A DNA stretch of 64,000 bases from Macrolepiota albuminosa (Eukaryota; Basidiomycota; Agaricomycetes; Agaricales; Agaricaceae). Shown here piece after piece: positions 1 to 11,348 of this stretch. The position numbers and the translations under genes were made by a program. The stretch's first letter is position 1. Each line of letters starts with the position of its first letter. Location: assembly GCA_027475525.1 (NCBI GenBank), contig JAMWFC010000117.1, positions 1,722,183 to 1,786,182 of the forward strand. Direction: 5' to 3'. The notes beneath the pieces are model-generated. The model was not told the origin of the DNA. It did not search any database and saw only the letters and a list, made by a program, of their open reading frames with translations.

Positions 1-1206
1 TCCTTGGAAGCACGAGTTCATCTGCTCAATGTCGAGCAGGCTCCACACCTTCACCCCCAGTCTGTTGGGAATCTTCCCCAAAAACTTATCTTGAGCCCGA
101 TATTTTAGGGCCTGTACTTCCTTGGCACAATTTGCCTTCTTCTTTGCAATGTGCTTATTGCGCAATACTTGTTGGAATTGTTCTGCTGCCGATTCCCCTT
201 CCTCCGCCTCCTCCTCATGCTCTGAGCTTGACTCTCCATAGTCGCTCTCATCAGATAAGGAGGCCACTGGTGCTTTGCCTTTTCCAGGCATGGTCGGGTT
301 TCTTGCAGTCACCACCAGACCGTCATATTGCTCCAGGGAGTGAGGGTCGGGGGTCAAGGTGACTACGAGAAAGTGTGCCTGCAGTGCAGGCATGGTAACA
401 GGCAGCAAGAACAACATCGAGACTTTCCCAGCCTGTGTGGGAATGCCAGCCAGGAACTCTATCACCTCCAACTTGGAGGCATTAAGAGGAGGCTTACAGC
501 CTCGATGTTGATGTGATGGCCCCAACTTGGCCAGGGCGGATGATTCTAATGGTGGCTGAGCCACCGAAGGGGCAGGCACATTTTGCGCCAGAGTTCTCCC
601 TCCAGGCTCAGCGCAAGGGACGACAGTAACAGGCGCTCTTGGTGCCACAGCAATGGGTTTGGGCCCCATAGGTGGAGCCCAAGACGATGCGGATTCCTGC
701 TGACCCAGAGACAGCCCTGCCAAGGGCTCACTGACTGCAGTCAGTGACTCTGAGGGGGCCTGAAGGGCCGGAGCAGGCAACCATGATGATGATGAAACGG
801 GCTGAGCAGGCAGCTCAGGGTACGCAGATTGCGCAGCCAGTGGCATCCTGGCCCATGGAGGGTCGACTGCTCGAGTGGGCTGATACTTGGCCCTCTTGAC
901 CTCAGCAGTTGGTTCCTCAAAAGTAGACACTTTGCGCTTAGATGCACGTTTGATCTGCTCCAGCACTGCTATGCGCTGCCTCTTCATCAGCTCAATCTGA
1001 TCAAGCAAGCCCTCCATCACCATCACAACCAAACTGTCCTGTAGGAAGGACGCAGTTGCAGGAACTGGCTGTCCTGCTGCTTCCAACCTACTCAGGAGTG
1101 CGTCTGGCACCGATAACTCCTGTGCCTGTGGCGCAGGTTCAACATATGATTTGACCCTGGGCCAATGCGCCCATGGTACTGATGGTGGCCCCGTCACCGC
1201 ATCTGA
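1..1206 (-). pseudogene. ORF3 of a C-type chromovirus, 5'-truncated, open to the window edge
   Basis: Read on the minus strand, one frame stays open from about 1202 to base 1, roughly 400 codons with no stop, and runs off the left edge. Its protein matches the ORF3 copy at 50423-51570 almost segment by segment: the block ending LEAAGQPVPATASFLQDS, then a helix with GLLDQIELMKRQ, a Pro/Ser-rich stretch, the motif MPGKGKAP, an acidic run, and (K/R)IP(N/D)xLGVKVW. The function is unknown. Homology stops abruptly at about 1203, where the minus strand reads ...TTGCTCAG before ATGCGG, which resembles a 3' splice site. A possible partner donor GTAATG lies at 1282 with a CTAAC branch-like motif between, but no convincing upstream exon is visible. 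No pol or LTR adjoins it. It is unusually intact compared with the decayed copy at 50-53 kb. Confidence 0.6.
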
Positions 1207-2849
1207 GCAAGTGTTAGAATTTATATGTAATAGTACTTCAAACTTGTTCTTCCAAAGACAAAAACATATTTTCTTTCATTACCTGAATAAGAAAACTCAG
1301 TTAATTACTCATAGAAACTACAGATTTAACCATGTAACTATGACAAAACATGGTAGTAATGTGTTATATCAGCAGCAGCAGAGTCAAGAAGGTTGTGGCA
1401 TGTCAGGCATGTCAATGACATGCTGTATCATTGAGTAGATTTGTCCCAAAGCTGTCACATATGGGGTTTTGCATGAATATGCTTGTTGAGAGGTAAGCAG
1501 GACATGCACTGTAGAGGGCCAGACAATCTTTTATAAAGAACTGTGAGGGTTAGCATCTTGTGCATTGCATAAAGGGACTTACAAGCCATTTTTCTTGTGT
1601 AAACTGAAAGCTGAGAATGGCAAAGTGAGAGGGATGTAATCATCCTGCACATGCTCCATGTGAAATAATTTCTACTTTAGGAAATATTAGTGTGGGGGAG
1701 CTGGGCCAGCTGTAACCGAGTTTGAACAAATATGATTATATACAAACAGGTTATAATTTGACCAAACAAAGTTGTTCTTACTAAGTTCAAGTTTTTTTTA
1801 TATTTTTTCACAAGTAATAATAATTCAATATTGACTCCTGCTAGTGATGCAGAATTCTCAGTACTGCTCAAAAGGCCACAAAGTTGACCCCCAGGAAGGA
1901 AAAATGGCTCAAATGCAGGTCTTGTTGGACTGCTAAAGGAAACAAGTAGTAGAGACTCAAACTTGAGGAAGAAACAAGGTATATTAAGAAACTGATCTGA
2001 TGACACCATGAGACTGACTTAGATTAGGAGAAACTTCCATGACCAACCTTCAAAGCAATGCAACACTTTCATCTTAAATAGATCCTGATGTGACAATCCT
2101 TATTCTAAGCATGTTTCCTGATGTCAATGAAGAAATTGATGAGTTTTTGTCTCTTGCATGTCAAATACTTATTGCTCATCAGAATCAAATTCCATTACTA
2201 GTCAATCTCTGCTGCCAAGCAATTGTTGTAGTATGTTCATTTTTTTTACTATTCTTCTGATCAGATGTTGATAGCAACATAAAACCTACTATAAACTTGA
2301 ACAATAGTAGCCATTGGTCTCCTCTTCAAGGCATGAGGCTTAGATCAAGTAGAAGCTCAGTATTGATGGTAAATGAGATGCCAGGTATGTGCTGAAAGCA
2401 TAGTACTTAAATTCTTGAGCTTCAATGTATGTTCCTTCTAGGGTCATTTTTTTTTACTAATGATGATAAAAATATTGATTTTTTGCTGGCTGGTGGTTTA
2501 GATGGTAAGAGAAATGAGAGAGAAGAATTTAGTAAACCAATTTCAGATAACAATGAAAATGAGAGTATATCAGGATGTGAGAAATCACAACAGAAACATG
2601 CATTGTTATCTAATTCGTTGAAACAAAACTATGCTGACACTTGAGAACAATGTATAGATATGGAATAGTCTGTTGATCTCAAAAATGGAATTCAGGGTCC
2701 TGTTGCTTTGATCTCACTTGCTTTTGAACAAATTTTTCTCTTGCTGGTATGTATTTATTTTGTATTCCATCATGTATAAAACTAATATTATCAATTAGCT
2801 CCATTGTTACTAACATGATAATGGGCTTCCTAATGTGCTCTTGACTTTT
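1207..2849. other. AT-rich stretch without a supportable gene
   Basis: Only short, stop-broken frames are present. The minus-strand frame at 1677-2009 has no motif I can place. A short plus-strand stretch near 2100-2230 reads like a decayed coding exon upstream of the exonuclease-like relic, but it cannot be named. Confidence 0.4.
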
Positions 2850-3275
2850 CTTTGATCACTGTGAATTTACAAAGTTGGCATCAAGATTAATGCTGATTTA
2901 AAATGTCATTTCAATAACTGCAAGTTTGCAAACAAAGATCAGCCATTTACTGGTGCTATTGAGCTGGGGAAAATATTGAAGGAAAAAAAAATAACTGCAA
3001 GTTTGCAAACAAAGATCAGCCATTTACTGGTGCTATTGAGCTGGGGAAAATATTGAAGGAAAAAAAACATCACAAAGAATGCTGGCATTGGGTTTGCTGA
3101 GATCACATCTCAAGTTCTCCAACTATTTTTGCCCAAAGATCCTTCAATATGTGTCAGCACTGCTTGAGATAATGATGAACTAAGCAAGTTACAAAAGAGT
3201 TATGCTGCACTTGATGTGTATGCAACTGAGCAAGTTTTCTAAGCATTAAGCACAATATCAATCAGGACAGCTGTT
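2850..3275 (+). pseudogene. Relic of a DEDDy-type 3'-5' exonuclease (RNase D/WRN-like) domain
   Basis: The plus-strand translation contains INADLKCHFNNCKF, then QPFTGAIELGKILKEK, then GFAEITSQVLQLFLPKDPS and finally LQKSYAALDVYATEQVF. The SYAALDVYA block matches the last DEDDy motif, with conserved Tyr and Asp, seen in RNase D/WRN exonuclease folds. This is family knowledge applied by eye. The frame is broken by TGA at the expected Trp before DNDELSK, by other stops, and by the 77-bp duplication at 2913-3067. The N-terminal catalytic DxE motif is not recognisable. A further coding-like fragment with an acidic Ser/Asp-rich segment follows at 4272-4499 and may belong to the same dead gene. Confidence 0.45.
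2913..3067. repeat. 77-bp tandem duplication (site 1)
   Basis: Bases 2913-2990 match 2990-3067 exactly, with a period of 77. The duplication lies inside the exonuclease relic. Confidence 0.95.
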
Positions 3276-3501
3276 ACACAAACTACTATTATAGGCATAG
3301 CAGTCTCTCTTTTGTTTTTGGATTGCTCAAGGATTGTTGCTCATGGCTATATCACACTGGACCAAGTAAAATAACTATTCAGCATATATATAACCAAAAC
3401 ACAACTTGTTGTGACTATTACTTTGATTCTTGTATTTGGCCACATTGTCTCCAGTGACCTCATGTCATCAAAGGAGGCTGCCATTCAGTAGCTTCTCACA
3501 A

Positions 3502-3721
3502 TGATGATACCCAAAAGTTGGTCAGTAGCAGACATGGTTTACTGCTTCTAGCTGCTGCTGGTGCTATCACTGATCAGATCCATTGCTTGCCATGCATGGC
3601 TGTCAGGTAAGGCTTGAATTGGATAAATTGTGCATGCCAAGTTTGGATTGTATGTGGCAAGGTGTCTAGAACTGGTGCTGAGCCTGCTGTTGATGTGTCT
3701 AGCCTGTGTGGGACCCTATCA
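3502..3721 (+). mobile_element. E1: internally deleted TGAT...ATCA element
   Basis: It begins TGATGATACCCAAAAG and ends GGGACCCTATCA, the same termini as the 0.9-kb copies at 48674-49585 and 15826-16779. It is flanked by a perfect 4-bp direct repeat, ACAA, at 3498-3501 and 3722-3725. The middle of the element is missing, leaving only 220 bp. There is no coding capacity. Confidence 0.75.
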
Positions 3722-4034
3722 ACAACTGCTATTTAATCTTGTATGCAATTTAAAATATCTTCAAACTCATAAAGAATCAGTGCTATCAATGCACTACTCA
3801 GTTCTACCATCTATCATCTATTCCTCAGAAATTGGTTGAAGTTGAACATGTCAAATTAGTACAAACAAGGTCACATGACATTGTTTATACTTCCCACAAG
3901 GTGTTTCCATCTTCTACTGCTGAAAAGTATTGAGAAAATATGAAAATTAAAGTGAGTCAAAAAACTGCCCCAATGATTGAATATTTTGTTTGATTTATTA
4001 ATAAGCAAGTTCTTGTCCAAATCACATGATCTAT

Positions 4035-4189
4035 ACACTATTATGAAGCCAGGATGCAGTTGTATGTCATGTGATGTTCTACAATTTTTCACTTAGGTAA
4101 TTGTTGCACACACACTATTATGAAGCCAGGATGCAGTTGTATGTCATGTGATGTTCTACAATTTTTCACTTAGGTAATTGTTGCACACA
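4035..4189. repeat. 77-bp tandem duplication (site 2)
   Basis: Bases 4035-4112 equal 4112-4189, with a period of 77, in non-coding sequence. Confidence 0.95.
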
Positions 4190-4271
4190 TGTGAATCTTT
4201 CTAAAAAGGCCAAACATTGAGGCAGTTTTTTGAGCTAGTCTACCTCATCTAACACCAACTCAAATGATCCC

Positions 4272-4499
4272 ATGGCTAATCATGAACATTCACAATGGTA
4301 TAGTGACACTGATATATTTTTGGAGAGTGATCAAGATCCTACATCATCTTCTCCAGACAAGACTGGTACTACTTATGCTACTCTCCTGCATGTGCTCTCA
4401 AAACCTCTCAGCACTCATGCATTGAACTTTGGAATCAAGCAATCAGATGTATACAGAGATATCTGGCATCTGACTTTATTCAAGATAAATCACAGATAA
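4272..4499 (+). pseudogene. Coding-like fragment, unidentified
   Basis: A 75-codon plus-strand frame opens with MANHEHSQWYSDTDIFLESD and is Ser/Asp/Thr-rich. Its composition is more gene-like than its surroundings. It follows the exonuclease-like relic and may be a downstream part of the same degraded gene. No domain is recognised. Confidence 0.25.
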
Positions 4500-4627
4500 A
4501 TGGTACAAAATAGGATTCTGACAGTCAAGTACCAAAAAACAACTACTCACATATGCACTTGTCAAAATAAGGTTTAAGGAAAGTCTGAAAACATGATTGA
4601 GCACCATGATTGAGTTCAAGTCATAAT

Positions 4628-4674
<47 letters not shown>
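4628..4674 (+). repeat. Poly-A tract of about 47 bases
   Basis: An almost uninterrupted run of A follows decayed coding-like sequence. It could be a retroposed 3' end or simple-sequence expansion. No target-site duplication was found around it. Confidence 0.8.
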
Positions 4675-4676
<2 letters not shown>

Positions 4677-5195
4677 AAGTTGTCCCGGTGTTCACTGCTT
4701 AGTAGCATCATTCTCATTTGTTGTAAGTGTTATGCTTATAGAGACAATTAATGGTCCTTCGTTTCCTATTTACAATGGTAGAGTGTGGTGGTAAGTGGCA
4801 CTGTGAAGGTCCAATGACAAGTCCTCAACTCAGCCAAGAGATAGACTGGCACCCTAGGCAGACAATGCTCTTTACTCTATACCGTTTATTAGATTGTCAC
4901 ATGTATATTATCTTACATACTTCACACACAATGTGCATGGCATTATAATCTGTACCTAGTAGCAGTAGTATATTAATGCAAGTTTAACCACTCCACTTTC
5001 TCTTTGTGTGTTATGAGCATGTGTAAAACATGTTTAGGTAGATTTGAACTCCTGTGCAATGCCATGTCAATGTGCCAAAGTGTCTTACTCCTTGATTTGC
5101 TGTGTGCCTTATTACCTGTGTGCCTAAGACTGTGAGCAATTGAATTGTGCATGTTCAAACGAAAAACAAGACATCAGATTCCAGGAATACATTTT

Positions 5196-6149
5196 CTATC
5201 CTTCCAGTATGCCCATTTGCTTCCACACTTCCCATAACTGACCTACACCGACCGGTGCAGAAGGTGTTCCTTTCACGTCCTTGACCTCAAGGAGCTCGTA
5301 TTCGCGACCGAATGCAAGAAAGTGGGCGAAGAGAGAGTTAAAGTGTGGCTCAGAACGCAGGTGAAGGATTTGGTGGTAGTGTGCGTGGTATATATGGGCA
5401 AATACGCGAAGAAGCTGTCGATAAACGTGTTTGATTATCGACGGAAAGTTAGGCGGGAAGTCTTGTCCTACAGACGGGTTATTAAAAATTATAGAAAGTG
5501 GTGAGCGTTGTCTCATACCAGCTTTAGTTGGAAACGTTTTATCATCATCGATAAGATTCTGTACCCAGGTCATAACGTAGTCTATATATGTCGGGGCAGG
5601 CAGATGTACGCTTTTGCGTTCTTGATTTATCCAAGTATAGTTCAATCTGGTATATGATGACGCAGATGTGGCAATATAAAAGTGGTGGCGTACGTCGGAC
5701 CAGCTGACATCTTCGGGCAGCTCGGCTGGTTACAGCATTCTGCTATGACACCGTAGAATTCGTTTAGGTTTGTATAGAAATCGTAGACTGAAACATGGCC
5801 GACGCAACTTTTAGTTACTAGCATATGATCCATAAGAATAACATACTATTTACCGCAACCCATTCCATAATATTCACGTATTTTGGTAGTACTACTATGG
5901 TTTTGAAGTTTCCTTTGACGAGAGCAGCCTCGACGAAAGGATTGCAGAGATATAAGGGCTTCTGTGAAGCAGAAATCGGTGATGGTGACTTCGGTCGGGG
6001 CGTTTCTACAAGAGGGAATGTCGCTGATGATGGAGGCGATCGTTTTGGTCTTTGGACTCGGGTCATCGACCGACTAATGAAAACATGAGATTCAACTCAC
6101 ACCTCCACATGGAAGGACCAACCCACCCAATAGAGTTGAAGAAAGACAT
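5196..6149 (-). CDS. mob1: MOB1/phocein family kinase activator
   Basis: MOB1 proteins bind and activate NDR/LATS-type kinases in mitotic exit, septation and Hippo-like signalling. I infer five exons on the minus strand: 6149-6103, 6049-5847, 5787-5694, 5646-5519 and 5467-5196, with four GT-AG introns of 47-59 nt. The exons sum to 744 nt, or 247 aa, with phases that join exactly. The start is the ATG beginning MSFFNSIG. Diagnostic blocks in order are FVEAALVKGNFKTIVVLPKY, MEWVAVNIYDFYTNLNEFYG, CCNQPSCPKMSAGP, YIDYVMTWVQ, RVFAHIYHAHYHQI and the C-terminal WKQMGILEG. The Cys pair in CCNQPSC and the His residues in AHIYHAH correspond to the family zinc site. Nothing essential looks missing, so this should be a functional host gene next to the repeat island. 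The N-terminal exon is the least certain part. Confidence 0.93.
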
Positions 6150-7209
6150 AGTGTGAGACCGAAGCAAATCAGTCCTACAGAGATGACGAACCCAAATGCG
6201 ACCCAAAGAATCCCATAAGTGCAGGTTCCTCTGGGACGTTATGTAATGAGTCACGTTTATTGTAAGGGTCACACCACTTGTACTTGACAGCTTACATAAA
6301 AGGGCACATATGTGATTCAGTGCCTCATATCGAAAATCCGCCCATGCCTGGCCATGCAACCTTTGTCTCATCCTCCAGCCGAAAAATTGGACCACCTGAT
6401 TGCAAAAAAGGTTCACTCCTACTTAGGTTTACTCTTCTATTCTCTCTATACAGGTTTGGTCTCCCTTCAGTGGCTTTGATAAATGCATGGACAGTTCTAT
6501 CTGGTCTAAGACAAGACCTCACCCATGTTCCTCCACACTTGAATTCAATGGCAGAAATAAGTTAATGATGGGGTGTGTTCATTTAATTTGTGCATACTCT
6601 CTACTATACTTCCTCCAACTCTTTTATCTTTAACTTAGCTCACTTCCAAGTTTCTTCATGCCCAGCACTTTGCAATGTCAACACTCTACAAAATATACTC
6701 TTTTCTTATTTCTTACATATTTTTCTTCTCTATTTTCACAAGATATACATTTAACTGTTTCAACCCTTTTCAGACCCCTTCATTTCTCTCTCACATGTCT
6801 ATTTAGATTTTGAGCATGTTCTGGGAGTAATCTATAACTAGCAACTACAATAAGCCTGCCTTTCCAAATATATCACTTTCAATTCCTATTTCATCTACAT
6901 ACAAAAACCTTGTGATGGACAAGAGCCCCCTTCCTCAAATGCAGCTAGGTGTCCTGCAAGAAACTGACCTAACAGAGTTTCCAACTGGGTGAGCCTCTCT
7001 GCAAATAGGAGAGTGGTCTGGGATTCATCCACAAGTCAGAATGAATCTGACTCCACCTAGCTAGGTGCTAGTAATTAGTGCTCCTGATGCTACTTAGCAA
7101 ACTATAAGCACTGTGATTCTAACAAAGGTTGGGCAAAGAGACAAAATAGTCAAACCTGCCTGTTGTGTACTATGTGAAATATCAATTTACAAATGTTTCA
7201 ATAGACCAC
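6150..7209. other. Intergenic region upstream of MOB1
   Basis: This includes the MOB1 promoter side. A short plus-strand frame at 6278-6565 carries a possible intron ending CTCTATACAG near 6452, but the predicted peptide matches nothing I know. From 6570 the sequence becomes AT-rich with no gene visible. Confidence 0.4.
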
Positions 7210-7396
7210 TGATGATGCCCAAAAGTTGATTAGTAGCAGACACAGTTTATAGCTACTGACCAGGAAATATGCATTGGACATGCTCAGTGTGTGAGGGAGT
7301 CACAGATCCCAGGCAGGTCCCAGAAAACAAGTCAGAAATAAGTTAAACAGCAAGATTTGGTGAAGGTTGAGAAGGAAATCAGTAAGAGATGTGCAG
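7210..7396 (+). mobile_element. E2: 5' part of a TGAT...ATCA element, split by F1
   Basis: It begins TGATGATGCCCAAAAGTTG and runs through the family block CCCAGGCAGGTCCCAGA. It is interrupted at 7397 by element F1. The remainder probably continues at 9413-9528, where short GGCAAGA-like blocks resemble the family interior, but its 3' terminus is not visible. Confidence 0.5.
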
Positions 7397-9412
7397 TGAT
7401 GATGCCAACAGTAGTTGGATGCACCAGACGTTACACAGTACAATGCCATCTTCAGCACCAAATATGTGTAGTGTGTGAGGAGTCCTGACAAAGTCCTAGT
7501 ATGCTCAAGCAAATGTGATAGGGCAATGCACTAGATAATAATGCCTTGGATGCTACCTAGCAAACTGTAAGCACTGTTGCTTAAGCAGAAATATTGTAAA
7601 GAGAAAGAATAGTGCAATGCAATGTGCCTATAAGTGGCATCATAAATGATGAAAATGATAAAGACAATGCTAGTACCCAACTTAGTGACAAAGTCAGGTC
7701 AAGCTAGCACAATTTGAATGCTGAGTGTAACTGGATGCTTAATGGGTTATGATTTATTTTTATTTACTTGTAAAGTAGCTATCTCTTATACTATGTGCTA
7801 CTGTATTTTCAAAATGGGTCTATCTATAGCACTATCAATTAGCACCTCTTCTTATGGTTCCAGCTAATACCAACCTGTCAATGGCAACTAGCAGCATATG
7901 AATAATGGCAACCAACAGCATTATAGCCCATTGGCCACAGTGACTCTAAACTGACTTAAAATTGTACAAGTCTGCTCACTTTTTAATGTAATTCCAATCG
8001 GCCAGGCCATTCCAGGATATGGTCTGGAAATTTTCAACAGACACTGTGAGCACTAATGTTGGTACTAAATATTGTATAATTTTCTGATAGATTAAAATGT
8101 CAGGCTTGAGTATATTCTGTGCTGTTGATGAGCTCCTACTATGACTGGCTATAGATAGCACCAATACCTGCACCTCATGTTAGCCTACTAGTATCACCAG
8201 AAGCAGCATGCTCTAATGCTTTCAGCACTAATTTTTTCATATTTTTACACTAACAACTTGCAGCTACAGCCTTCAATTACTCTCAGACCACTTTTTATGG
8301 CATCACTTATTCTTAGCACCACCATTGACACCTTGCTGCACCTTGTCACTTGCATTCCAAGGCTATACATTTATATGAACACTTGGCATCAGTCAATTTG
8401 GAATAATGCTCTTAGCCAGTAGCAGCACTTACAGAGTGGAATGATGAAGTTTTTCCATAATAGCATCATTATAGACCTTTTTACTATACAATTCAATTCA
8501 CAGCATTTACTTACATTCTTATCAATTCACCATCCTCTAGTGATGCTTAGCCTCTTAGCATCAGCTAACTTCCTTTACTATAAATACTTACTTTTTATTA
8601 GTAGCACAAAGTATATCAATTTGGCAGTAAGGATTATATCCCAACATTTTGGTCACCATATGTGACAGACTACCTTTTGTTGACTATATCAGCAAGAGGA
8701 CTCTGCTTTAGTTTTCTCTCTCTTTCTCTAGTGCCTTGCAACTACAGCTTGGCTTTCATGCTTAGATCTGCTAAGCAATCTTGTTTTTTTATTATTTCAT
8801 TCTAGGTGCTAATACTTGGCACCTCTTAGCAACTCTTTTCTACATCTCTTAGTGCCTTTTCTTAGTGACTCTCTCCCACACCTCTTAGCACTTTCCCTTA
8901 GCAACTCTTAGTGCTCTGTAGCCATGTTTTGGAGTCTTACATAAGTGCCTCCAATCATCCACTTTCCTTGCCACCAACTTCTTGCCTACCATGCATTCTC
9001 TGGGACCTGTCTGGGACTCTCTCACACACTTAGTGTGCCCAAAGCTATATCAGCTAAGTAGCTGTACTAGTGATAGTGCATGCCTCCAGCCTGATTTGGG
9101 CATTATCACCATTATCATTGATTCTTTAGACTTCTGATTGAGGTGCCTCGACAAATGGCAGTGCCTAATGCTAACCTCTTTCAGAATTGATTGGGGTTTG
9201 GTCAGAGTGAGCCTCTAAATCCTTGAAGTCAATGGATAGTATGTGCTGAAGGACTAATAAATGGTAGTTGAGGCTGATAGGTAAAGCCTGTAATGAAGTA
9301 TCAAAGCCAGAGATGTCCTGTGTCCAAGAAGGTTGCTAGAGTCTCTAGACTGACAATTGTTGGTAGACCTATAGTGTCCCTTGATGCACTCAGCCTGAGT
9401 AGAAGCCCATCA
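7397..9412 (+). mobile_element. F1: TGAT...ATCA element with a perfect 4-bp target duplication
   Basis: It starts TGATGATGCCAACAGTAG and ends AGAAGCCCATCA, flanked by GCAG at 7393-7396 and 9413-9416. It aligns with F3 (26177-27247, same orientation) and with F2 (12711-25925, inverted). Without the nested D1 it is about 1.03 kb. It has no coding capacity. The TG...CA ends and short target duplication fit a solo LTR, but no internal region of such a retrotransposon is present in the window. Confidence 0.75.
8126..9108 (-). mobile_element. D1: related element nested inside F1
   Basis: On the plus strand it reads TGATGAGCTCC ... GGGCATTATCA, the reverse complement of the ends of D2 at 48551-50418. 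Comparing the flanks with the uninterrupted F3 copy shows an insertion between CTGT (8122-8125) and CCAT (9109-9112). Both derive from a CCGC-like tetranucleotide by C/T and G/A changes, so the duplication is 4 bp. The interior is AT-rich and non-coding. Confidence 0.7.
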
Positions 9413-9528
9413 GCAGTAAAGATAATGTGCCAATAAATAAGTGCACCTAGAGAATGAGGGAGGACTTTTGAGTACATGCAGCAAGAGATATGGCAAGAAG
9501 ACTAGAGGCTTAGCAACAACTGAGCTGC

Positions 9529-9692
9529 TATAATGGAGCGTCACACATGTACTAGCGTCAACAATGCTATCTGCCTTCAGTAGAGTATTATGTAAGATAA
9601 CATCTTGTATTCACTCTAGTTCTGATACTGTGGTCTGATTCAGCACTGTGTGAAACATACAAGATAGTTCTAGCTCATAACCAACGGTTACA
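9529..9692 (+). repeat. Element C 5' LTR
   Basis: This 164-bp block matches 53326-53498 except for point changes and a 9-bp indel (AGTCAATCT, present only in the right copy). Its first dinucleotide is TA where the right copy has TG. It is followed directly by T8-GAATC (9693-9705), the junction motif also seen in elements A and B. Confidence 0.85.
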
Positions 9693-10148
9693 TTTTTTTT
9701 GAATCTTCTGCTATTGGCTTTAGACTCTAGGCTTGTTACCAACTAAGCAACTCATCACAAAACCTCTCAATTTCTGTTGGCATCACATCAAAAATATGCT
9801 TCCATGACTGACTCTCTTGATCTGGACCCTTCTTTTCCAGCATCAGATACAGGTGATCCACCTGTGTCTCAAGCTGCTTAAACACAACCTGCATCTACTT
9901 ACCAGCCTCCACCAAAGTGGAATGAAAAGTTACCTTGTGATGTTAGCGCGAGCTTTGAAATGCTGGGTAGGCTATCCGTGTCAAAGATGATGTCCATTGT
10001 ATGGCCTGGTGATAAACCAGGGAAGAGATCCGTGGTCTCAGGAGTGTCACTACCAGCAAGCCAAATGCCCTCACTGATGTATCTGGTATTGCCTGAGAGC
10101 TCATCAGCTCAGTCTAAAGGTCAACCAGACCTCACACAGTACTTGGAG

Positions 10149-10250
10149 ATAGTGCAAGGCAGTGTCTTTGTGTATAGCACCCCATTCTGGACTGCGCCAA
10201 TAGTGCAAGGCAGTGTCTTTGCGTATAGCACCCCATTCTGGACTGCGCTG
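10149..10250 (+). repeat. 51-bp in-frame tandem duplication in C gag
   Basis: Two adjacent copies, period 51 (17 codons), differ by one T/C in the block GTCTTTGYGTATAGC. The period and the divergence set it apart from the 77-bp duplications, so I treat it as a genuine duplication. Confidence 0.85.
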
Positions 10251-11193
10251 ACTGACCAGCATTTGAACTACGTGGCAGACACTACTACTGAACCAGGACC
10301 AGTGTCATCAATGACACATGGACAGAAGCAAGGACCAACAATACTGGTCAGTAGGCAGGACAACAATGTCGTAAGGACGGGAAAGGCGCTGTTGGCACCT
10401 AGACCTCAGGAGTTGCAGGGAGTAGTCAGCAAACAGCTGCAGGTGAGGCATAAAGGCCTCAGGAGAGTTCTGGACTTAGAGTCCAAACTGGAGTCCTCAG
10501 ATGATGAGGAAAGTAAGAGGTTGCATTCAACTCTGTCTATCCAGTTACAGCTGGTATTGGACCAATATCCATTGGTGGTGAAGAAATCAATGTGAAAGTG
10601 TCTGCAGCTTTATGTAGTAAAGCATCTACAGTTAATGGCTGCTAGGAGCCATGATGTACCTTGTGCAAATTTGATTGAATATATTGAACTATTTGTGCGC
10701 ATCTTCAAACTCAAAGTGGTGGAATACCTCAAGCGCAAAGCAGCATGAGGGTCAGCTATCTCAACAGCCACACCAGCCGATTCAGTGGAATGTGAAATGA
10801 GTGTGCATCGACAAGCACCATTGATTGCAGATGCAATGGAATTGCTGAATGTGCCTTGTCAGGCTAATGAGTCCCAGCAAGACTATGCCAGGCATCAGAA
10901 CACTGCAAACCATCAACACAACATTAGTGGTATGCCTCATCAGGCATTATCTGAAGTTGAGACTGTGATGATGACTCTGGCAGAGCTAGAGGCACTACTT
11001 GCGGTGCAAGAGGTTAAGACACCTCAAAAACAAGTCACTATCAAGGAAGAGGTGGACAAGGTCCACATTTTTGAGGAGCAAATGTGACCACAATACATAG
11101 TCCAATGCATCCACCTGGTGGACAACTGGAATGAACGTGTCAATTACCAGAGGATGTGCAACCAGGACTTGCGCAATCATGGTGAGTCATTGA

Positions 11194-11348
11194 TTGATGA
11201 CCAGAGGATAGCCTTTGAAGGGCGTGAAGGTGTAATGCCTGTCAATGATATGCGGCAACAATTCACTGCTTTGATGACCAGAGGATAGCCTTTGAAGGGC
11301 GTGAAGGTGTAATGCCTGTCAATGATATGCGGCAACAATTCACTGCTT
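11194..11348. repeat. 77-bp tandem duplication (site 3)
   Basis: Bases 11194-11271 equal 11271-11348, with a period of 77. It shifts the reading frame of C gag in the SLIDDQ block. Confidence 0.95.

Noticed and set aside
132..516. Short plus-strand frames over the left edge
   Set aside because: They are shadows of the long open minus-strand ORF3 frame, which matches 50.4-51.6 kb.
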